Shown piece after piece: positions 25,116 to 34,132 of a DNA stretch of 64,000 nt. This stretch comes from Actinomadura_E scrupuli. Its GTDB lineage: Bacteria > Actinomycetota > Actinomycetes > Streptosporangiales > Streptosporangiaceae. The stretch lies in assembly GCF_050971785.1 (NCBI RefSeq), contig NZ_JBPCCU010000002.1:1-64000 (forward strand), given 5' to 3'. The first letter of the stretch is position 1, and each line of letters opens with the position of its first letter. Below the pieces are notes generated by a model. It was not told the DNA's origin, searched no databases, and saw only the letters and a list, made by a program, of their open reading frames with translations. A program made the position numbers and the translations under genes.

Positions 25116-25577
25116 GTGGATTACCTGCCCGTGGTCGACCAGCCGGTGCCCCTCTCGGGCCCGCTGCTCGACCACCTCGCGCGGCGCGTGCGCATGCGAG
25201 CCGAGTCGGTGCTCGCACCACTGGGCCTGCGGCCGCGTCACCTCGTCACCCTCACGGTGCTGCGAGACCGCAACGGGTGCTCCCAGCAGGGGCTCTCCAC
25301 CACACTGGACATGGACGGCACGAACATCGTGGGGCTGCTCAACGAGCTGGAGGCCGACGATCTGATCGAGCGCCGCCGTTCGCCGGAGGACCGCCGCCGG
25401 CACATCGTCGAACTCACCGAGGCCGGCGCGCGGCGGCTCGCGAAGGCCGAGTTCGCGCTCGCGGCGGCCGAGGACGAGGTGCTCGGCGCACTCGATCGCA
25501 CCCAGCGCGAGATGCTCTACGGCCTGCTCCAGCAGGCGGCGACCGGCGACATGATCAGCTGCGCCGGCGACGACTGA
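25116..25577 (+). CDS. MarR-family regulator
   Basis: 153 residues from GTG 25116. The winged helix spans about 35-105: LRPRHLVTLTVLRDRNGCS, QQGLSTTLDMDGTNIVGLL, and the wing DLIERRRSPEDRRRH. Two Cys (Cys near 48 in NGCSQQ and a late ISCAGDD) could allow redox or quinone sensing, but this is inference. The short divergent spacer to azoR is AT-rich and contains the likely shared promoter. Confidence 0.9.
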   Translation: MDYLPVVDQPVPLSGPLLDHLARRVRMRAESVLAPLGLRPRHLVTLTVLRDRNGCSQQGLSTTLDMDGTNIVGLLNELEADDLIERRRSPEDRRRHIVELTEAGARRLAKAEFALAAAEDEVLGALDRTQREMLYGLLQQAATGDMISCAGDD

Positions 25578-25654
25578 GCACACGAAACCGAAACCACGAG
25601 GGCTTCGTAAAAAGCGGGATCACCCGCCCGGGCATCCCCCTTCGGGGGACCTCG

Positions 25655-26086
25655 TCAGACCGGTGACGCGGCGCTGGGATGCGCCGACCGCCGCCCCGGA
25701 GTCCGTACGGTGAAGAATCCGACCAAGGCGGCCAGTGCGGCGATGCCCTCACCGACGAGGCTGATCGTCTTCTCCTGGTACCACGCCGGGTCGTGCATGG
25801 CCGGGATCGGGCCGAGCTTGCCGACATCGACGTAGTAGTAGAGCAGCAAGGCGCCGACGGCGCTCGCGGCGACCAGGAAGGCCAGCGCATACGTCGTTCT
25901 GCGTGCCCAGATCAGCACCAGCACGGCCACCACCGCGGCCAGGATCGCCTGGGCCCTGAACAGATCGTCCCCGGCGATGGTGCCGCTGACGGGCTTGGAG
26001 GGGGCCATGTCAGGCGCGAACCGCCAATGCACGATGGCATCGGCAGCGAGCCCCGCGGCCACGAGTAGACGAAGCAGAATTCCCAT
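25655..26086 (-). CDS. Hypothetical four-TM membrane protein
   Basis: 143 residues with about four hydrophobic segments: 1-20 (MGILLRLLVAAGLAADAIV), 46-62 (AILAAVVAVLVLIWARR), 66-86 (YALAFLVAASAVGALLLYYY) and 110-127 (VGEGIAALAALVGFF). Acidic loop FAPDMAPSK after TM1. It resembles small uncharacterised integral membrane proteins of actinobacteria. Convergent with marR; no partner. Confidence 0.7.
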   Translation of the reverse strand: MGILLRLLVAAGLAADAIVHWRFAPDMAPSKPVSGTIAGDDLFRAQAILAAVVAVLVLIWARRTTYALAFLVAASAVGALLLYYYVDVGKLGPIPAMHDPAWYQEKTISLVGEGIAALAALVGFFTVRTPGRRSAHPSAASPV

Positions 26087-26262
26087 AGCTCATTAAATAG
26101 CCAGACCCCCTTCCAAGGGATCAAACGCTCGATGAAGTTGCCTGCCCCGCTCGGAAAGTTCGCGAATCCGACGGTTCCAGCGGCGCCGGCTCCTGCCGCG
26201 ACGTCCTGCCGACGACGTCCGGCCGGCGACGCTGGAGCGACGCGGGCGCTACCGGCGAACCG

Positions 26263-27135
26263 TTACGGAAGCAGGTCGATCCGCGCTTCGCCGGTGTCCG
26301 GGTCGTACGGGTACGAGAGGTGCTGATGGACCATCACCCACGCGCCCTCCTGCCGGCGGAACACCCGGGTTCCTCGTGACCAGCTCTCGATCGTCTCGCC
26401 ATCGGCCTGATCGGCGTGCACGTGGTTCAGTCCCCACGCGACGGCGAGGTCGTCCCGCACCACGATCTTCAGCTCTGGAACATCCCACCCCACGGCCCCG
26501 GGGGCCGCGTCGAGACCGCGCTTGCAGACCTCCCGTACGGCCTCCAGGCCCAGGTATTGAAGGGGCTCGTCATGCTCGTAGGAGACGACGTCCTCGGAGA
26601 TGGCCGCCATCAGGCCGTCCAGGTCCTTCGCGGCGGTGCGGTCGAACCACTGCTGGTGCAGCAGGCGCAATTCACGCTCGGCCGCGATGTCCCCGGCCAC
26701 CGTGCCAGTGGCCGTGCCGTTGTCTGGGCCGTTGTCTTCGCCGGCCTGCGGGAACGAGTGGTGCTCGTGTGCGACGACCCATCGGCCGTTCTCCCTGCGC
26801 AGGCCGAGCGTGAGTCGCAACCGGTGCTCCGGCTTGTCGGCCAGGTGTCGCCGTGTCCCGCAGCGCAGCAGGGCGTGGGCGTAGGCGACGTCGTCACCGG
26901 CGGTGACGTCCAGAGACTCGATCTCGAACATTCCGCCTTGCCGCTGCCACTCGAAGAAGGGCGGCCACGTCTCGCGGTAGGCATCGATGCCGTGTACGCC
27001 CTCGTACGGCGGCGGCACGTCGAACATCACGATGTCCTCGGAGTGGTCCGCGAGGACGTCGCCCATATCGCCACGGTGGACCGCCTCGGCCCAGCGCTCG
27101 ATCAAATTCCGGATCTGTCCCTCGTCAGCAGGCAT
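26263..27135 (-). CDS. Tandem SnoaL/NTF2-like protein
   Basis: 290 residues made of two NTF2-like domains. Domain 1 (about 5-130) has IRNLIERWAEAVHRGDM, PYEGVHGIDAYRETWPPFF and RRENGRWVVAHEHHSFP. Domain 2 (about 150-285) has LHQQWFDRTAAKDLDGLMA and RRQEGAWVMVHQHLSYP. No signal peptide. Single-domain relatives act as small enzymes or ligand binders (YybH-like). It lies 40 bp downstream of the ECF sigma gene on the same strand, so the two are probably co-transcribed; the sigma factor itself ends in a SnoaL domain. Confidence 0.82.
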   Translation of the reverse strand: MPADEGQIRNLIERWAEAVHRGDMGDVLADHSEDIVMFDVPPPYEGVHGIDAYRETWPPFFEWQRQGGMFEIESLDVTAGDDVAYAHALLRCGTRRHLADKPEHRLRLTLGLRRENGRWVVAHEHHSFPQAGEDNGPDNGTATGTVAGDIAAERELRLLHQQWFDRTAAKDLDGLMAAISEDVVSYEHDEPLQYLGLEAVREVCKRGLDAAPGAVGWDVPELKIVVRDDLAVAWGLNHVHADQADGETIESWSRGTRVFRRQEGAWVMVHQHLSYPYDPDTGEARIDLLP

Positions 27136-27175
27136 CGTTCAGACAGTCCTTTCGCGGTGGATGCTTCCGTCAGGA

Positions 27176-28225
27176 CTACAACCCGCGCGAGGACGAGAAC
27201 TCATCGCGTGCGGCCTGATCGGTCTCGGCCGGCAGCTCCGCCGCGAGGCCGAACATCGAAAAGTCGGCGTCCAGGAACGAGACCACCTCGGCGACCTCCG
27301 TACCGCGCAGGGCCAGCAGGTCCAGACCCGCCGCGACGTAGACGGCCTTGTCCTCGTGCCACAGGTAGGTACCGAACGCGAGCTGCCCGTTCGCCCATAC
27401 CGGCACGAAACGCCAGCGCCTGCCCACCACCGCCTCGGCCAGAAACACCCGGATGCCGTCGTGACCCTCGTACCACGCCGTCAGCGGTGGCATCGAGTAC
27501 TTCGCGTCGCCCGTCAGCATCGCCACGATGGCCTCGATGTCCCCGGCCTCCCACGCGGCCATGTACCGCCGCGTCACCTCCCGCCGCGCCGCCTCGCCCA
27601 TCGCGTCGAGGGTCGCCTGCTGGGTGGCTTCTGGGAGCAGGCCGCCGAGGACCTTCCGGGCCCGCTGCAACGCGCTGTTGACCGCCGCGACCGTGGTCTC
27701 CAGCAGGTCGGCGACCTCGCGGGCCGCGAACCCGTGGACATCGCGCAGCAGCAGGACGGCGCGCTGCAGGGCCGACAGATGCTGCAGCGAGGCGACGAAC
27801 GCGAGCTCCACGCTCTCCAGTGCCACGACGCGAGCCTCCGGGCTCAGCTCCGCCGTCCAGCGCAGCCGGTGGTCGGGGTACGGCTCCAGCCAGACCGTCT
27901 CGGCCAGCGGCGCCGCTCCCGGGCTCAGGTCGGTGGGCAGCTCGCGACGGCCCCTGCGCTCGATCAGCGTCAGGCACCTGTTGGTCGCGATCTTGTACAT
28001 CCACGGCCGGACCGAACCGCGGTCCTCGAACCGCTCCAGACCGCGCCAGGCTCGGACCAGGGTCTCCTGTACGGCGTCCTCGGCGTCATGGTCGGACCCC
28101 AGCATCCGGTAGCAGTGCGCGTGCAACTCGTCCCGCAGTGGTCCGACCAGAAGCCCGAAGGCGGCGGCGTCGCCCGCCCGGGCCGCGACGAGCAGTTCGG
28201 CCGCGGTGGGCTCGTCAGCCGTCAT
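27176..28225 (-). CDS. ECF sigma factor with C-terminal SnoaL domain
   Basis: 349 residues. Region 2 at about 20-90 (HAHCYRMLGSDHDAEDAVQ, RPWMYKIATNRCLTLIE) and region 4 at about 145-205 (LSALQRAVLLLRDVHGFAA, LETTVAAVNSALQRARKVL). The C-terminal half (about 215-330) is NTF2-like with RRYMAAWEAGDIEAIVAML and GHDGIRVFLAEA. This matches the TIGR02960 type (SigX5/SigG-like) found in mycobacteria and relatives. The upstream short gene overlaps its start by 11 bp. Confidence 0.9.
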   Translation of the reverse strand: MTADEPTAAELLVAARAGDAAAFGLLVGPLRDELHAHCYRMLGSDHDAEDAVQETLVRAWRGLERFEDRGSVRPWMYKIATNRCLTLIERRGRRELPTDLSPGAAPLAETVWLEPYPDHRLRWTAELSPEARVVALESVELAFVASLQHLSALQRAVLLLRDVHGFAAREVADLLETTVAAVNSALQRARKVLGGLLPEATQQATLDAMGEAARREVTRRYMAAWEAGDIEAIVAMLTGDAKYSMPPLTAWYEGHDGIRVFLAEAVVGRRWRFVPVWANGQLAFGTYLWHEDKAVYVAAGLDLLALRGTEVAEVVSFLDADFSMFGLAAELPAETDQAARDEFSSSRGL

Positions 28226-28376
28226 CGGAACCGATCAGGCCCGCGAGCCTGGGGAAGTCCTCCAGGAACTCACGCGTACCCGGCTGCTGCTGGGCCGCCA
28301 TACCGGCCACCACCGCGAGGATCGTCCGGCGATCCTGCTCGGACTGCCGGCGCAGGACCTTGGCGATCAAACCCAT
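28215..28376 (-). CDS. Small hypothetical protein upstream of the sigma gene
   Basis: 53 residues: starts MGLIAKVLRRQSEQDRR, contains a hydrophobic AVVAGMAAQQ stretch and ends in LAGLIGSDDG. Its stop overlaps the first 11 bases of the sigma gene in another frame, so the two would be translationally coupled. Codons are high-GC at third position as expected for a real gene. No strong Shine-Dalgarno sequence is seen. Family unknown. Confidence 0.5.
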   Translation of the reverse strand: MGLIAKVLRRQSEQDRRTILAVVAGMAAQQQPGTREFLEDFPRLAGLIGSDDG

Positions 28377-28404
28377 CTGCCGCACCGCTTCATCCGGTCG
28401 TCCA

Positions 28405-29574
28405 TCAGACCACGTGCTTGACGCAGACCCGGCGGAGGTAGCCCGGGACGGTCGTCGGCCGGGTACCGCCGGGGCACGCCCGGCCGGGCCGGACCAGTGC
28501 GGTGATCTTCATCGCCAGGTACTTGTCCGTGCACGGGCGGCGGGCGGGGGTCCGGTTGAACAGGTTGGCGTCGACGCAGTCTCCCGCCGCGGGCAGCCAG
28601 CCACCGTTCTTGGCCAGGCACAGCACCCTGCCGGTCCCGCTCCGGACGGTCACCGAGTACATCGCCGAGGCCGGGCATCCGGCCACCGTGTCGGCGCGGC
28701 CCACGATCTGGCCGAACCACTCCTTGCCGAACGAGACCCCGCCGACCTTCCATTCGGTGTTGGTGCAGGCCACCTCCCGCACGTTGTCGGAGTAGGTGTT
28801 GAGTATCTGCAGGCAGTCGCCCTGCCGGACGAGCCCGCCGCCCTGACCCGGATCACCCGGGTGCGGGGCCGCCAGGTTGCGCATGCACGCGTTGCGGCCC
28901 GAGACATCGAAGTTGCTCTTCACCACGGCGATCTCATCGGTGTCCGGCGGGCAGCCGATGTCCTCGGCGCTCCCGCCGTTCGGGGAGATGGCCCCGCCCA
29001 GGCTCGCCGTCTTCAGCAAGGTGATCTTTGCGTAGGCGGACTTGTCGGAACAGCCGACGGCCGCGTACTCGGCACGGCTCTTCAGCACCGGGCCGTTGGG
29101 CACGCTCCGGATGACCGACGGCTGGACCGACACCCGCACGCAGCCGCCGACGGCGAACGCGGCCGGCTTCGGCGGCGACGACGAATCGGCGACCTGATGA
29201 CCCGCCCACCGGATCACGCCGAAGACGAGCAGGCCCGCGATGACCACGGCGAAGGTCACGACGACGCCCAGGATGCGCATCCCGATCCGGCGCGGCGGGC
29301 GCCCACCGCCCGGACCTGGTGCGGCGGTCCCGGGTGGCGGGGGGAAGCCCGGTCCCCCCGGGCCGCCGTAGCCACCCTGCCCGCCGTAGCCGGGAGGCTG
29401 CCCGGCCCACCCGGGGACACCGGGCGGCGTCGGCCCGCCAGGGGGCTGCTGGGGAGGCTGGTGACCAGGGGGCTGGTGGGCGCCCCACGGCTGGGGCGGC
29501 GGGCCGTACCGTGGCGAGGGTTCACCGCTCGGCGGCGCCGGCGACTGGTCATCGGAAGGCGGCAGCTCGGCCAT
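28405..29574 (-). CDS. Proline-rich single-TM protein with Cys-rich outer domain
   Basis: 389 residues. The N-terminal 100 residues are Pro/Gly/Gln-rich and disordered (PPSDDQSPAPPSGEPSPRYG). One TM spans about 99-120 (GMRILGVVVTFAVVIAGLLVF). The outside domain of about 265 residues contains at least ten Cys, spaced as if in disulfide pairs (GCVRVSV, VGCSDKS, IGCPPDT, NACMRNL, GDCLQIL, VACTNTE). It resembles the LppU/SCO3897 type of actinobacterial surface proteins. Function unknown; the cytoplasmic Pro-rich arm may bind partners. Confidence 0.75.
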   Translation of the reverse strand: MAELPPSDDQSPAPPSGEPSPRYGPPPQPWGAHQPPGHQPPQQPPGGPTPPGVPGWAGQPPGYGGQGGYGGPGGPGFPPPPGTAAPGPGGGRPPRRIGMRILGVVVTFAVVIAGLLVFGVIRWAGHQVADSSSPPKPAAFAVGGCVRVSVQPSVIRSVPNGPVLKSRAEYAAVGCSDKSAYAKITLLKTASLGGAISPNGGSAEDIGCPPDTDEIAVVKSNFDVSGRNACMRNLAAPHPGDPGQGGGLVRQGDCLQILNTYSDNVREVACTNTEWKVGGVSFGKEWFGQIVGRADTVAGCPASAMYSVTVRSGTGRVLCLAKNGGWLPAAGDCVDANLFNRTPARRPCTDKYLAMKITALVRPGRACPGGTRPTTVPGYLRRVCVKHVV

Positions 29575-29648
29575 TGCCCCATTCTGACCGGACCGAGACC
29601 GGTATGTGCGGCATACCCGATATTTCGAGGTGGGTCCCGAGGGCGAGT

Positions 29649-30302
29649 TCAGACGAGGTCGGCGTCGTGGGCGAGGAGGGCGATCTGGGTACGGTTGGCG
29701 AGGTCCAGCTTGGTCAGGATGTGCGAGATGTGCGCTTTCACGGTGGGCACGCTCAGGTGCAGCGCGGTGCCGATCTCGGCGTTGGTGTGCCCCTGGGCCA
29801 CGCCGACCACGACCTCGCGTTCCCGCGGGCTGAGGGTGGCCAGCGCGGTACGGGCCCGTTCGTAGGCGCCGGCCTGGACGGCGACCCGGTCCATCAGCCG
29901 GCGGGTGATGCCCGGGGACAGCATCGGGTCACCGGCGGCGACCCGCCGGATCGCGTCCACGATTTGGGCGGGCGGGCTGTCCTTGAGCAGGAAGCCGCCG
30001 GCGCCGAGGCGCAGCGCGCGGAGCACGTTCTCATCAGTGTCGAACGTGGTGAGCACGATGACCTCGGGCGGACGCGGGCGGCGCCGTAGCCGGCCGAGCG
30101 CGGCGAGACCGTCGACGCGGGGCATCCGCAGGTCCATCAGCACCACGTCGGGGGCGTGCGCGGCGACGGCGTCGGGCACCTCGTCGCCGTCCGCGGCCTG
30201 CCCCACGACCACGATGCCGTGCGCGCCGTCGAGCATCATCACCAACCCGGCGCGTACCAGCGCGTCGTCGTCGACGATGAGCACGCGTACCCCATCGCTC
30301 AT
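29649..30302 (-). CDS. NarL/LuxR-type response regulator
   Basis: 217 residues from ATG 30302, which overlaps the kinase stop by 4 bp; an ATG at 30311 would add three residues. Receiver domain about 5-120: LIVDDDALVRAGLVMML, phosphorylated Asp in VVLMDLRMPRVDG, and KD near GGFLLKDSPP. LuxR helix-turn-helix about 150-210: LSPREREVVVGVAQGHTNAE and LSVPTVKAHISHILTKL. Partner of the histidine kinase just upstream. Confidence 0.93.
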   Translation of the reverse strand: MSDGVRVLIVDDDALVRAGLVMMLDGAHGIVVVGQAADGDEVPDAVAAHAPDVVLMDLRMPRVDGLAALGRLRRRPRPPEVIVLTTFDTDENVLRALRLGAGGFLLKDSPPAQIVDAIRRVAAGDPMLSPGITRRLMDRVAVQAGAYERARTALATLSPREREVVVGVAQGHTNAEIGTALHLSVPTVKAHISHILTKLDLANRTQIALLAHDADLV

Positions 30303-31522
30303 TCCGGCCATGGTAGCCAGGCGTGCAGGTGGAACTCGCCGCTCGCGGTCACCTCGTGGTCGAGCCGGCCACCGGCCAGGTGCGCCCGCTCGGTCAGCCC
30401 GATCAGGCCGGCGCCGCCGCCCGGGACGCCGGGCGCGGCCGGCGCGTCGCGCGCCAGCGGGTTGCGGACGTCGATGACGAGCTTCGCGCCGGGCCGGCCG
30501 TCGAGCACGACGTTCACCGCCTGACCGGCCGCGTGCTTCCGCGCGTTGGTCAGGCCTTCCTGGACGATCCGGTACGCCGCCCGTCCGGCGGCGGCGGGCA
30601 CCACCGCCGCGTCCACCGTCCGGTCCTCCAGCACGACCCGCTCACCCGCGTCGCGGGCCTCCTCGACCAGGCGCGGGATGTCGGCGAGCACCGGCTGCGG
30701 CCGCCCGATCCCCTCAGCACGCCCGGTGCCGTCAGCACGCCCGGTCTCGTCAGCGCGCTCGGTCTCGTCCTCGCGCAGCACACTGATCACCTCGCGCAGC
30801 TCGCTGAGCGCCTGGTGCACGCCGTCGCGCACCACCCCCGCCGCGAGGGAGACCTGCTCGGGCGAGGCGTCCGGCCGGTACTCCAGCGCGCCCGCGTACG
30901 TCGCCACCAGGGACAACCGGTGGGCCAGCACGTCATGCATCTCGCGGGCGATCCGGGTGCGTTCCAGCACCCGCGCCTCGGCCACCCGCCGGCCCTGTTC
31001 GGCCTCGGCGCGGCGGGCCCGCTCGCGCAGCGAGGCCACCAGCGCCCGGCGGGCCTGCGTCAGCGCTCCCCAGCCCAGCAGGGCGGCATAGCCGGCGACC
31101 ATCAACGCCAGCCACCAGAGATAGGACAGGCCGCCGGCCGGCCGCCACAGCCCCTGGACGGCGTGCGCCGCGACCCCGGCCCCGGCGACCATGGCCGCCA
31201 CCGCGAACGGCCGCCGCTGGGCGACGATGAGCGCCCCGGCCGTGGCCGCCGGGGTCACCGCCGGGGACACGGCGGCCAGCACGGCCAGTGCCAGCCCGGC
31301 GGCCACCGGCCTGCGCAGGAGTACGGGCAGCAGCGCGCAGCTCAGCACGCCGACCGCGAGGTCGAGGCCGAGCAGGCCCATCGTCCGCCCCGTCTGCATC
31401 TCCCCGAAGATCGTCAATGCCATCAGGGCGGCGACCACCGCGACCATGGCCATGGTGATCGCTCGTCCCGGGCGGCGCGGCGCCGCGGTCTCTCCCTCGG
31501 GACAGTTCAGCTCGGTGTTCAC
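30299..31522 (-). CDS. Two-component sensor histidine kinase (HisKA_3)
   Basis: 407 residues from GTG 31522 (VNTELNCPEGET). Several TM segments fill about residues 20-165 (AMVAVVAALMALTIFGEM, LAVGVLSCALLPVLL, and so on). The dimerisation/phosphorylation box reads RIAREMHDVLAHRLSLVAT with the His, and the HATPase domain follows, with the weak G box PGGGAGLIGLTERAHLAGG at the end. NarL-type partner overlaps its stop. It is divergent from a DUF6069-like membrane protein that may be part of the regulon. Confidence 0.92.
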   Translation of the reverse strand: MNTELNCPEGETAAPRRPGRAITMAMVAVVAALMALTIFGEMQTGRTMGLLGLDLAVGVLSCALLPVLLRRPVAAGLALAVLAAVSPAVTPAATAGALIVAQRRPFAVAAMVAGAGVAAHAVQGLWRPAGGLSYLWWLALMVAGYAALLGWGALTQARRALVASLRERARRAEAEQGRRVAEARVLERTRIAREMHDVLAHRLSLVATYAGALEYRPDASPEQVSLAAGVVRDGVHQALSELREVISVLREDETERADETGRADGTGRAEGIGRPQPVLADIPRLVEEARDAGERVVLEDRTVDAAVVPAAAGRAAYRIVQEGLTNARKHAAGQAVNVVLDGRPGAKLVIDVRNPLARDAPAAPGVPGGGAGLIGLTERAHLAGGRLDHEVTASGEFHLHAWLPWPE

Positions 31523-31653
31523 GCCGTCAACGTAGGACCGGCGGCGGCCACGCCGATACCGACCAAGGTATGCCCGTGCCTCGACCTCGGTCGCGAGTGC
31601 GCCGACCACCCGGCCGATGCGGCACGCGTGCCACGGCGGCGAGGCTGCCACCC

Positions 31654-32136
31654 ATGACGACCAGTGAGCACGACCACGGCTCGACCCCCGGCATCCCGAC
31701 CCCCGGCATCCCGACCTCCGGCATCCCGGCCCGGACCGACTGTCCGCCCGCTCGCCACATTCGCGGCCTGCGGGCCCTCGCCGTGACCGGCGCCGTCGCG
31801 GCCGCCCTCACGGTCTGGGCCGTGGCGGTCCCGCTCGCGGGCATCGAACCGGCCGTCCGGACCGGCGGGGGGACCCAGCCGGTCGGCCCGGGCGCGATAG
31901 CGACCTCCGCTCTGCTCGCCGGCCTGGCCGGCTGGGCGCTGCTGGCCGCGCTGGAACGCCTCACGAGCCGAGCACGCCGGACCTGGACCATCATCGCCGT
32001 CGTGGTGCTGGTGCTGTCGCTGAGCGGCCCGCTCGGCAACGGCGCCCACACCACGGCGACCGTCGCACTCGCCGGTATGCACCTTGCGGTCGGCGCGGTG
32101 CTCATCCCGGCGTTGCGGCGCTCGGCGCGCCGCTGA
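31654..32136 (+). CDS. DUF6069-like four-TM membrane protein
   Basis: 160 residues from ATG 31654. A flexible N-terminus contains three near-repeats of TPGIPT. Four hydrophobic segments: about 41-63 (LRALAVTGAVAAALTVWAVAV), 83-101 (AIATSALLAGLAGWALLAA), 112-128 (WTIIAVVVLVLSLSG) and 134-155 (TATVALAGMHLAVGAVLIP). This fits the DUF6069 family, often found beside two-component systems in actinobacteria. Divergent from the kinase gene, 131 bp apart. Confidence 0.75.
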   Translation: MTTSEHDHGSTPGIPTPGIPTSGIPARTDCPPARHIRGLRALAVTGAVAAALTVWAVAVPLAGIEPAVRTGGGTQPVGPGAIATSALLAGLAGWALLAALERLTSRARRTWTIIAVVVLVLSLSGPLGNGAHTTATVALAGMHLAVGAVLIPALRRSARR

Positions 32137-32256
32137 CGACCGGGGCCGCCGCTGAAAAGGCACCGGCCGCATGTCGATCTGACCGGTCCTGGGTCGACGC
32201 CCCCAGTAGAAGCGGCCGAGATCGTTCCGCGCCGTGGCACGCAAAGGGGACGGCAC

Positions 32257-32622
32257 ATGCGTTTCTTGCTGATGCACAAGCTCGAGGAGGGCACTCCGGG
32301 TGCCCATCCTCCCGGTGCGGAGCTTCTGGCCAGGGCGGAAGGGCTGGTCGAGGAGATGATGCGGGCCGGGGTGCTGCTGGCCACCGAAGGACTGCTGCCG
32401 AGCTCCACGGGCGCTCGCGTCCGGGTCTCGGCGGGCCGGCGGATCGTGACCGGCGGCCCGTTCACCGAGACGGAGAAGGTGCTGGCCGGGTTCGCGCTGG
32501 TGCAGGTGAGGTCGAGGGAGGAGGCGATCGAGTGGGCGGCCCGCTTCGCCGACGTGATCGGCGATGTCGAGATGGAGGTCCGCCAGGTGGCCGGGCCCCG
32601 CCGGTCCTCGGAGGGCCGGTGA
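32257..32622 (+). CDS. YciI/DGPF-type protein
   Basis: 121 residues. MRFLLMHKLEEG at the start and GGPFTETEKVLAGFALVQV in the middle are YCII-related (DGPF) signatures; a C-terminal REEAIEWAARFADV helix follows. AAGGGGA precedes the ATG. Such proteins are almost always encoded just before ECF42 sigma factors, as here (61 bp to the next gene). Enzymatic role unknown; the fold is a dimeric ferredoxin-like barrel. Confidence 0.9.
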   Translation: MRFLLMHKLEEGTPGAHPPGAELLARAEGLVEEMMRAGVLLATEGLLPSSTGARVRVSAGRRIVTGGPFTETEKVLAGFALVQVRSREEAIEWAARFADVIGDVEMEVRQVAGPRRSSEGR

Positions 32623-32682
32623 TTTCCGCAGCGTACTGACGGTGTTGTGATCATCTGGGCCGGAATGCTGTGATGGGTGGCC

Positions 32683-34002
32683 ATGACGGCTTCCGGCGCG
32701 CCTCCTGACACACCCTCCGGGCGATCCTCGGACACGCATCGTGCGATCGACGCGGTCTGGCGGATCGAGTCGCCGAGGCTGATCGCCGGTCTGGCGCGGA
32801 TCGTACGCGATGTCGGGGTCGCCGAGGAACTCGCGCAGGACGCCCTGGTGGCCGCGCTCGAGCAGTGGCCGCAGGAGGGCGTCCCGCGCAATCCGGGCGC
32901 GTGGCTCATGGCGATCTCCAAACGCCGGGCGATCGATCTGATCCGGCGGCGGCAGCGGCTGGAACGCAAGATCGAGGAGATCGGGCACGACCTCGAGACC
33001 GGGCCGGAGGGGACAGCGGAGTTCGACGCGGTCCTCGACGACACCATCGAGGACGACCTGCTGCGCCTGATCTTCACCGCCTGCCACCCGGTGCTGTCCA
33101 CCGAGGCGCGGGTCGCGCTCACCCTGCGGTTGCTCGGCGGGCTGACCACCGACGAGATCGCCCGGGCGTTCCTGGTCCCGGAGCCGACCGTCGCCCAGCG
33201 GATCGTGCGGGCCAAGCGGACGCTCACGCAGGCCCGCGTCCCCTTCGAGGTGCCACAGGGCGAGGACCGGGCGGCCCGCCTGTCGTCCGTGCTCGAGGTC
33301 GTCTACCTGGTGTTCAACGAGGGCTACTCGGCGACCGCCGGGGACGACTGGATGCGGCCGTCGCTCTGCGAGGAGGCGCTGCGGCTCGGCCGGATCCTGG
33401 CCGAACTCGCCGCCGGCGAGCCGGAGGTGCACGGCCTGGTCGCCCTGATGGAGATCCAGGCGTCGCGGTCGGCGGCCCGAACCGGCCCCTCGGGAGAGCC
33501 CGTGCTGCTGCTCGACCAGGACCGGACCCACTGGGATCAGCTCCTGATCCGCCGTGGCCTGGCGGCGCTCGAACGCGCCGAGGCCCTCGACGCCGGGCTG
33601 GGCCCGTACGCGTTGCAGGCCGCGATCGCCGCCTGCCATGCGCGAGCGCATGCCCCCGAGGAGACCGACTGGGCGCGTATCGCGGCGCTGTACGCGCAGC
33701 TGGCCGAGCTCGTCCCCAGCCCCGTCGTGGAGCTCAACCGGGCGGTCGCGCTCGCGATGGCGTTCGGGCCCGCCGCCGGACTCGCGCTCGTGGACACGCT
33801 GACCGGCGAGCCGTCGCTCCAGGCCTACCATCTGCTGCCCAGCGTGCGGGGAGACTTCCTCGCCAAGCTCGGCCGCCTCGAGGAGGCCGGCCGGGAGTTC
33901 GAGCACGCGGCCTCGCTCACCCGCAACTCACGCGAGCGGACGCTCCTGCTGGAACGCGCCGCCGCCTGCGCCCGCGGCTCGGCACCGTCCCAGATGCCCT
34001 GA
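32683..34002 (+). CDS. ECF42 sigma factor with long TPR-like C-terminus
   Basis: 439 residues from ATG 32683. Region 2 at about 15-80 (AIDAVWRIESPRLIAGLAR, AEELAQDALVAALEQWP) and region 4 at about 125-175 (LSTEARVALTLRLLGGLTT, EPTVAQRIVRAKRTL). The remaining 250 residues, with VVYLVFNEGYSATAGDDW and SVRGDFLAKLGRLEEAGRE, are the DUF6596/TPR-like extension typical of ECF42. No anti-sigma gene is expected; activity is thought to depend on the C-terminal extension. Co-directional with the YciI-type partner. Confidence 0.92.
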   Translation: MTASGAPPDTPSGRSSDTHRAIDAVWRIESPRLIAGLARIVRDVGVAEELAQDALVAALEQWPQEGVPRNPGAWLMAISKRRAIDLIRRRQRLERKIEEIGHDLETGPEGTAEFDAVLDDTIEDDLLRLIFTACHPVLSTEARVALTLRLLGGLTTDEIARAFLVPEPTVAQRIVRAKRTLTQARVPFEVPQGEDRAARLSSVLEVVYLVFNEGYSATAGDDWMRPSLCEEALRLGRILAELAAGEPEVHGLVALMEIQASRSAARTGPSGEPVLLLDQDRTHWDQLLIRRGLAALERAEALDAGLGPYALQAAIAACHARAHAPEETDWARIAALYAQLAELVPSPVVELNRAVALAMAFGPAAGLALVDTLTGEPSLQAYHLLPSVRGDFLAKLGRLEEAGREFEHAASLTRNSRERTLLLERAAACARGSAPSQMP

Positions 34003-34079
34003 CCTGCCACACACCCGCCCACCCCACAGACGACGGCTCCACGCCCCCATCCCACGCCACGCGGCCCTCACGCCACGCG

Positions 34080-34132
34080 CCCCTCCGTGATCATGCAATC
34101 AATCGTCGAACGATTGCATGATCACGGAGGGG
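34080..34132. terminator. 21-bp perfect palindrome between convergent genes
   Basis: Bases 34080-34100 and 34112-34132 are exact reverse complements with an 11-nt loop. The core is CGTGATCATGCAATC. It lies between the convergent ECF42 and decarboxylase genes and overlaps the last codons of the latter. It can act as a bidirectional terminator. A related palindrome with the same core is at 46658-46698. Confidence 0.75.
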
